Shown: positions 56,962 through 64,000 of the stretch, one piece after another | Position numbering within the stretch: position 1 is the stretch's first letter | Layout of the letters: every line of letters begins with the position of its first letter | From: Paramarasmius palmivorus | Taxonomy: Eukaryota > Basidiomycota > Agaricomycetes > Agaricales > Marasmiaceae | Direction: 5' to 3' | DNA length: 64,000 bases | NCBI GenBank assembly: GCA_037176845.1 | Contig: JAYKXP010000012.1 | Location: forward strand, 682,001-746,000 | Translations under genes and position numbers: made by a program | The notes under the pieces: model-generated | The model's database searches: none | What the model was told of the DNA's origin: nothing | What the model saw: the letters and a program-made list of their open reading frames with translations, nothing else

Positions 56962-58543
56962 ATGGAGCTGCCAGGTGCGAGCATCTTTTTCTTTCTTTCT
57001 CTCAAACAATCCTATTAATCGACACTCTAGACATACCTCGAGAACCACTCGAAGAAGAAAAGGCAATATGTATCATCGGTGCTGGACCTAGCGGTCTAGC
57101 TGCACTTAAAACAGTTCTGGATACTCCCCAATTCAAACGAGGAATATGGAAGCCGACAGCGTATGAAGCCAGGGACAAGGTCGGGGGCGTTTGGTATGTC
57201 TATTGCAGCGATCTTCCAGAGCACCCTTGATGATGCGATTCACTAGGAACCCAGCAGCTCCTACAGAAAACCCGCCGTTAACACCTCTCTACGACTCTTT
57301 GACAACGAATCTACCGCATCCCGTCATGGCGTATACTAGTTTCTCGTTTCCACCGTCTACACCTCTGTTCCCAAGGGCAGAGTACGTTCAGCGGTATCTC
57401 GAAGCATACGCCGACCACTTCGACCTAAACCCACACATTCAGTTACAAACAAGCGTGACCTTGGTTGAACGCGACAGCGGACGATGGAAGGTCAAGCTCA
57501 GTACGGGAGAGATACGTCTGTTTGATCTACTCGTCGCCTCGAATGGCCATTATCGTGTTCCTAGGTACCCTGATGTACCTGGACTCGATCAATGGCTAAA
57601 GCAGAACAAGGCGATGCACTCAGCATGGTATAGACGCCCACAGGAATTCGGAAAAACGGTTCTGGTGATCGGTGCTGGTCCTAGTGGCCTGGATATCTCA
57701 TCAGAGATGGCAGAACACGCGGAAGTGGTGATACATTCCGTTACTGGGAGCACACCGGAGCAGATTGGGAATATCAAACGCAGAGGACGCGTCTCGGAGT
57801 TTAGAGACGATGGCCAGGTGGTATTCGAAGATGGGCTAGTGGAGAAAGATATCGACTATTGTATCCTTGCCACAGGATACGAGATGTCCTTCCCATTCCT
57901 GCCTGACGGAGTGCTACGTACACATTATCCACCTGCGGTGCCACCTATCCCGAAACACGTTTTCAATTCGACCTATAGTGTGTTTCCTTTGGCCAAACAT
58001 ATCTTCCCACTTTCTCCGCTCGACTTCACTCCGAACAGTATCGCGTTCATGGGCCTACTCATCAAGGTAGCACCATTGCCTCTCGTGGAGGCTCAAGCAC
58101 GTATGATCGTCCATGCCTTTGCGCACCCAGAAGCGCTGGATTCCACTCAAGAATCCATCGATATCGTCACTCGTTACGAAGCAATCCTCGCCGAGCTCGG
58201 TGGCGACGCTTCGACCAAATCGATATACGAGAGGTGGCACGTTTTCAAGGAGCTGGAGCAGTTTGATTACCGAGATGAATTGTACAGGATCTCTGACGTA
58301 TCTGGGACCGGGAAAGAGGGTATCGAGGGGCGCGTGGTGGTTGCTGATTGGGAGAAGGAGATGTACATCAAGAAGGGCGTTCTGCGGAAGTTTTGGGTAG
58401 ATCTTGAAAAGAAAGGTGTTGCCGAGGATTGGGTCAAAGATGTTGGGAAAGGAGGTCTACAGGAGTGGGTCGATTTGATGAAAAAGATTCTTAGGGAAGC
58501 AGAAAAGGAGGAGGTCGAGCCTGATGAAAAGTCGAAACTATAG
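56962..58543 (+). CDS. Flavin-containing monooxygenase (FMO-like)
   Basis: Three exons, 56962-56974 (13 nt, MELP), 57031-57193 and 57247-58543, sum to 1,473 nt (490 residues). The FAD-binding Rossmann motif GAGPSG is at residues 21-26, and the NADPH-binding GAGPSG at about 201-206. Between them, KAMHSAWYRR carries the HSxxYR part of the FMO signature, although its usual preceding FxG is LKQ-N here. CILATGY is the ATGY motif. This is the class B flavin monooxygenase layout, using NADPH and O2 to oxygenate nucleophilic N or S atoms. Yeast FMO acts on thiols, and fungal relatives may act in secondary metabolism. The Lys/Glu-rich C-terminus is unremarkable. The first exon is short but in phase with both later exons, and no better start was found. 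Confidence 0.9.
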
Positions 58544-60942
58544 AGCCGAAGAGGAATTGGAATGGTATGTCATGATACTTGAATTACAAATACGGGCTCT
58601 TATTATGAACGCAGATACATGTACACTTTGATTACATAGACGTTAAAGATGGTCAACAAGCTAGCAAATGCCATACACCAAACTGTCATCGTGCGGTCCG
58701 ACTCGTTCTTCCATGATGGCGGCTCGACTTGGATCGATGAACATGAGCGCTGTCTGGAGAAGGCTTTGTTGGTTGCGGGTTGCCGCCGACGACACCTGGC
58801 GAATCCTAGTTAGCAAAGGTCTAGTTCATGACTTCTGCAGAGCTTACTGGGAAAAGCTACGGTTGGCTCAGAATTCTGCGAAATGGGTCTCGTCGGTAGC
58901 GGCTGGAGTGCTTCGGATAGAGCCTGGGCTGTAGCGGGAGCTTGGGTGGTGCTACAAGGCCCAACCTTATGCTGACTAGTGGCAGCGTTTAGCGTGTATT
59001 TTAGCCGGTAACGTGTCGTGCTTACACTGCGCCCCAATGGCTGCTCGCGGCCGGATGGACACTCGAACCTTGCACGTTTCCGTTGGAATGACTTGGGGTT
59101 GAAACCATAAAGGGGAATGTACCTTGGCTAGAAGTGGATGCAATGAGTACACTCCCCGTATCAGAATAGGAGGGCGCTACATACTGGAGAGGTCGCTGGG
59201 CATTTTCCCATAGGGTTATGTCTTGCACATAAGGATAATAGCTCGGGCGCATCGCTGGTGGTTGTGAGCTGACGCCTGGTGAGTAATGCGAAGCAACATA
59301 CTTGGGGGAAGACTTGCCTATAGTATTCACGCTTTGGGTCATGAGGATGAGGCCACCAACTCATTGCGAAGGTGATGCTGCAAGTGAGGACAGTAGAAAG
59401 TGAGGAGTGTACTATAGCGAAAACGATGTCAAGCTCACGCCGGGTTTTATTGCCAAAGCAAGATGTGGCGATTACTGGATTCGGAGAGTTGTAGGCCCGT
59501 CATGCATTCGCTGAACATAGGAATGAACAAGCGTTGCCAACAACAAGTACTCACAGAAAGCTTTGTTACAAGATGATTCGAAGATGCAGGTTCTATCAAG
59601 GTGGCGCACTCAGTGAGTCACAAGGTAAAGGACATCGCATTATAGACATACATATACAGCAACTATTCATTCATACCACGATCCTTTGTAGTTGAGGACA
59701 TTGAAAGGGAATGATACATCGAATTTGGTCGAGTTGCAAATTGCCATTCCTGTTCGCCGATGATATAGCAATGCACTTTGAGGTAACCTAAGCGCCACCA
59801 TATTCGCCATGTAAGGATATGATTTCGAATGGACAATCCGTCAAGGTCATTGAGTCGGTTGTAGTAATTGCTTCTCCGAGGAATGCGCTGAGAAGTAATC
59901 AAAACATCAGGAAGGGTTCTTCAACAAAGAAAGTAAGCGCACCACTGCGCCGATACTCGAGCGGCTCCTACGTACTCAGCCATAGTATGTTCGTTCATTT
60001 TCCATGGTCAAGTCCAGAAACCCGCCCTTCTCGATATCTGTTGTACACCGGCGAGCTCTCCCGTAGTCAGGGATCAGCGCTCAGCTACTGTATTGGCATC
60101 AGAAGAGAATAGTGTCGCCTTAAGTACCAGTTTGGGACCTTCTGAATCTGTTGCTTTGAGACACATGGATCGAGACAACGAGAGATATGCCTTGCACGCC
60201 ATCCAGAGCTCAGCTTCTTGGTCCTTAAATATGCTCAAAGGGTATGCTGTCGTGGCTGGATACACCTGGTGTTCAATGAGCTTTTAGTACATGAAAAAGA
60301 TATATTCAGAGCTAACGCACCAAAAAAATCCTCTGGTCATAATCCATGTTTTTAATCAAATAGCTCGAGTTACAAAGACTGATCACGGTTGTGGTGAAAG
60401 CCTGCGTAGATAGTCGCGTCTGAAAACTAGCCTGGGGAGTCGGAACCCGGAACGGAACATTTCACACCCAGAAGAAATCGCTGATAGTTTTTCCTTATTA
60501 GGAACCGATTTCTAGCGGGTAGCGACCTACCACCATCACCTTCCTCACAATGTCTAGGATCCCGAGACTCGTATTCTTGAGTTACCAGGTATGTTGTGAT
60601 GAATCCCTTTGCAGCCATCTCCTGAGGGCGCCTGGCTCAACTTATCCCTCGGATTCATTCACTGAAATGTCTTGGACAGGTATCTAAGATCTAGCGAAAC
60701 GCCCTGATGTTCTTGTTACAAGCAGCTTATTTTCAGCACGGGATTACTACTACAAAACTGTCTAACAGTGGTCTTATCCTGGCGCCTCGAGAATGCAGAG
60801 CGTTTATATTGCGAAAACGCAGCTATGATAGTTTCCAGCGAGGCCGCTGGCTCTGAGTTCTCCATATCGGCAAAGGGATCCGCGAAGGTTTCGGCGACAT
60901 CCCAGTGGGTATCATGTGCGGAGGCTTAGTGATGGTATCTCG
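58544..60942. other. Intergenic with one doubtful small frame
   Basis: About 2.4 kb. On the minus strand a frame at 59342-59022 reads Ser/Pro/Tyr-rich (MTQSVNTIGKSSPKYVAS...), possibly part of a small gene. A hydrophobic segment MTVWCMAFASLLTIFNVYV follows in another frame near 58700-58640. No complete model is possible. Confidence 0.35.
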
Positions 60943-62921
60943 TCAGACAGTGAGAGTGGACGTTAGAGAATGAACAGACCTTCCCCGGTTCGTCGACAGC
61001 TTCAAATCTTGTTCAAATTGCTCTCGACCTCTACACGCAGGAATCATCTCAAGGTCTGGATACCCCAAACTTCGAGAAAAATCGGAAGTGGTGGGATCGA
61101 AACCACGGGAAACCTGCCAGTCGCGAAGGGCAGTGTAAACGTCCGTTGGCCACGAATGGAAAGCGACAAAGGAATGATGTTCAATAAATGGTACAAGTTT
61201 CGGAATCCCCCATCTTCGACGCTGTTCCTCCGACATTTGAGTTTGGCCATTTGCATCAAGAGACCAAAAGTAGGTTTGGGTGTGGCCTAATAGTCGTGAC
61301 ACAAGTTCAGATATTGTCAGAGGAAGGGGGTAAATGAAGAGGTAGATGGACGGGGTATCTGAAAACGGAAAATTGTAAGGTTGAGCTGGTTTGAGCTTGA
61401 AATAGGACGGTGAAGCTACGACTGTTGAGAAGAAGAATGATGAGATCACCATGCGCGCCAGACGGCAAGCACATATACTTACAATACTCTTGTTCATTTC
61501 CCGATATCTCAAGGTCATCAATGACTTGGAAGTATTGAGATAACCAACTTTCCCGAAATTGCCAGTCCTCGAATTCAAAGATGATGTGGGGTTCTTCATC
61601 ACAGTCCAGCTCGAAACTACAGATATCAGGACCTGAAATAATGAGAACCATCCTTGCTCACCGTGTCGACCCATCAATCATTTTTGTTTCATTTAATAGC
61701 CCTTCCCTCTTGAACACTCTCCATAGTGTCCTACCATCCCGCGGCCACCTCACAACGGGCTCTAGCGAAACAGAGTAAACAGTATCGAAACGGAGCCCAA
61801 CAACGACCTCCAGCGGGAGCTGATTTGGCTTAAACCGAAACAGATATGGATATTTCTCTATCCAATCAAAATGGCCCCGCTCTGGGAGTAGGTGGTATTC
61901 GGTACTAAGCTCTGGAGACAGAGTATCACAGAGATAGTTGCCAAATTGCCGAACTGCACTATTTAAAACACAACGATCCAACTCCATGGATGGGAACTTC
62001 TGGAAGTATTGGAATGAAATGTCATCTCGTAACAGCTCTGCTGAGGCTGAGGGTACGAGAATAGAATTGCCAACGTCTGCATCGAGCCCCGCAACAGCAA
62101 AAACAGGCCCAGGAGGTCCTTTGCAAAGAGCCGTTCCTCCGTTTAACCATATGCTGTGCTCACTGCATCCCATTGTCCGCTGTAATTGAATAGGTTAGTC
62201 TTTGCAATGTGTATATAGCTGTTGATCAGGAACGAACACTCAAGCACTCAATGTAAAGATCTCCCCAGAATGAGAATCTATGGAAATGCGCGAGGGGAAC
62301 TAGCTCTACAGCACTAACTCTATAAGAACCCAACACCGAATGAGAGGAAAAGGAAAGCTTACCTCCATGAAAGATCAAGAGCGGCACTTTCGACCGATTC
62401 AAGCCATATAATTGCCATACTTCTGAGTTTCTGTATCAGATGCTTCAGTGCAATCGTCGAAAGGGAGGTGGAGAAACGGACCCCAAGCCAGCATGCAAAT
62501 AATGCTGGAAATCCTCTTCCCAAGATATATGTGCATCCTTGCCTTCATAAATGATAGCGGTGTACTTTTTCTGTTGATCGGGGTGCACCTCGACAGTGCA
62601 TATCGTTCGCTGGGTGGATTTAGCTGGTATGCGAACCAATACCCCTTCTTTCCATTCCAAGTCTCGCTTCGAGAGGTCCTCGGTGTGGATTTTCTTCACG
62701 GTGATGATACGACCACAGTTCACGTAGTCGAACTAAAATACCGATGGTTAGCTTCGAAGATTCTCGCTCAGAAGAAAACACACCTCGTTGTATTCGTTAT
62801 GTTCAGCTGGCACCCCGGCGTGGAAATGCATAATACTGGCATTGTATTGATTCCCATGCTGTACGTGGTTGAAGGTATTCCTGCCTTGAACGACAAATTG
62901 AGAAGAATTCTCGATACTCAT
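60943..62921 (-). CDS. Agaricomycete orphan-family protein, faint kinase-N-lobe resemblance
   Basis: The start ATG is at 62921 (MSIENSSQFVVQGRNTFNHV). Exon 1 is 62921-62784 and exon 2 begins at 62732. A GC-AG intron (GCTG|GCTTGG, about 66 bp) seems to join HYLHA to EVWQLYGLNRSKVPLLIFHG. Further short introns lead to ELVPLAHFHRFSFWGDL, MGCSEHSIWLNGGTAL and CKGPPGPVFAV, then long ordered sequence (LLPERGHFDWIEKYPYLFRF, RFELDCDEEP, FWSLDANGQTQMSEEQRRR, HSFVAFHSWPTDVYTALRDW). It ends at 60943. Many short glycine turns and Trp give the look of a folded protein. The KKYTAIIYEGKDAHISWEEDFQHY and LYGLNRSKVPLLIFH parts recall a kinase N-lobe without visible catalytic motifs. I recognise it only as a lineage-specific family. 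Confidence 0.7.
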
Positions 62922-64000
62922 GGGCTAAGGGCTTCGATGGAAGTGGTAGTGTGGTAAAAAGGGCTGTCGTGGAAACTGGGCATTCAACAGCTTTATAGTA
63001 CGGGAAGGGATGATTGACAGACCAGATGTAGTATTCGGGGATTTCCAGTGGATTACTTCAGAAACTGGATGTCGTATCTTGAGGTCTCTTGATACCTGTA
63101 GTAGATATATTCTTGACAATGAATGGCCACCGTGTCTCGAGTCTGTCGGTTTGGTTGCCATCTACTGTGCTACGACCCCAATTACATCGCTGGTAAATCC
63201 GACCGAGTGCCGGAACCGAACTGCTCATCAATGCACGATTGACAGGACGAGCTGCCGCCACTTTCCGTTGTTCGGGTTGAGTTCGGTCCTGGTTGAAGTT
63301 CCATGACTACAGATCATGCAAGTCATCCCAAGCACGACTGTCAAGAGAAGAGATGGTATTCAAAGCTGAGGAAATACCAGCTGGTATAACAAGGCGCCTA
63401 TCCACCGAAAGTAAGATCTCAAACAGATATCTGGCAAAGCTTTGAAGGTTGTGAACGTAAATCGTATCATTCTGAGGTGATTTGATTGTGAGCTTCCGAA
63501 GGGCAAGATAAACTGCCAACAGACTCACGTTCCAACGAGCCAAGGGGATAGCTATTGACGAGTGTTGTGCAAGAAGGGCGTGGTTCTGAGGATAGGAAAT
63601 CGAAGGGCGTACGGCCATATTTCCAGACCAAAGGTGCACTTCCGCAATTGAGATTGCGAGTGGTCCAGAAAGAACCTGAACAGGGGTTGCAACTCACACG
63701 CTATCACATTTTACTCAGATGACTGAGGGGGATGGCCGCAAGCGGCGAGGGCCGAACCTTTATAGGACGAGAAAATTTGAAGGGGACAGAGACCCTAACC
63801 CCAAGTTTTGAGACCTGTCCATATTTGGAATGTCCCCACCATATATGGTGCGTGGGAGCGTGTCTGAGCCAGGTTCACTCGCAACAGTCTCAAAAGGAGC
63901 CTCACCTAAAGGTTCGGCAATCATCAATGCGACATGCTCAACGGCTAGTGTCAACATACTGGACAATCCCCCACTATGAGAGTTCCTTCTAATCCCGTGT
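62922..64000. other. Right edge, unresolved
   Basis: On the minus strand, 63639-63307 reads coding-like (LLAQHSSIAIPLARWNVSLL, ALRKLTIKS, LFEILLSVDRRLVIPAG) and may be an exon of a gene whose start lies to the right. No start or full splice pattern could be set. The last 300 bp also carry minus-strand coding-like runs (PNMDRSQNLGLGSL). Confidence 0.35.

Overview
The window is nuclear DNA of a filamentous basidiomycete, most likely an agaricomycete (mushroom-forming fungus). Genes are cut by many short introns, mostly about 45-65 bp, with GT(A/G)NGT donors and CTAAC-like branch sites. The families also fit: coiled-coil/F-box proteins starting with a 'RRSWLSPIxKLP' type motif, a Cys/His-rich F-box protein with a long charged coiled coil, multi-finger C2H2 proteins, Ser/Pro-rich disordered proteins and a class IV chitin synthase. 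I rebuilt exon chains by following reading frame and splice phase. Most models below close with phases that add up to a multiple of three, but they are predictions without transcript or database support.

Layout. 1-4.3 kb: a very large disordered protein running off the left edge (-). 4.3-7.8 kb: no convincing gene. 7.8-12.3 kb: two tandem paralogous F-box genes (-), then an epoxide-hydrolase-like gene (+) at 12.3-13.5 kb. 14.1-15.6 kb: a candidate transposable element with inverted termini, whose right end truncates a seven-finger C2H2 gene (-). 16.8-17.3 kb: a small thioredoxin (-) whose first active-site cysteine is serine. 17.4-18.2 kb: a block rich in inverted repeats with a tRNA-like Pol III head, resembling a SINE. 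18.6-20.5 kb: a frameshifted F-box gene (+). 20.8-22.3 kb: an Fe(II)/2-oxoglutarate dioxygenase of XanA/TauD type (-). 22.7-25.4 kb: a multi-exon F-box protein (-), apparently with a one-base frameshift. 26.7-29.7 kb: an 823-residue disordered protein (+). 30.5-31.7 kb: a WHI2-like BTB protein (-). 32.3-36.8 kb: class IV chitin synthase (-). 37.7-38.6 kb: an unrecognised gene (-). 39.6-41.7 kb: a secreted FAD-linked oxidase (+). 42.0-44.5 kb: a single-pass membrane protein with a large disordered tail (-). 45.6-47.0 kb: a Sec14/CRAL-TRIO protein (-). 47-50.6 kb: gene-poor. 50.6 and 54.9 kb: two small related C2H2 factors (+) flanking decayed sequence. 57.0-58.5 kb: a flavin monooxygenase (+). 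60.9-62.9 kb: an agaricomycete orphan-family gene with a faint kinase-N-lobe look (-). 62.9-64 kb: unresolved.

There is no gene cluster with an obvious joint pathway. Cell-wall and growth genes (chitin synthase, WHI2-like, Sec14, wall or membrane protein) sit among lineage-specific families (F-box, C2H2, orphan gene) that show duplication, frameshifts and transposon damage. The most unusual items are the Ser-Gly-Pro-Cys thioredoxin, the SINE-like block, the inverted-terminus element that supplies the new C-terminus of a zinc-finger protein, and three inferred GC-AG introns.
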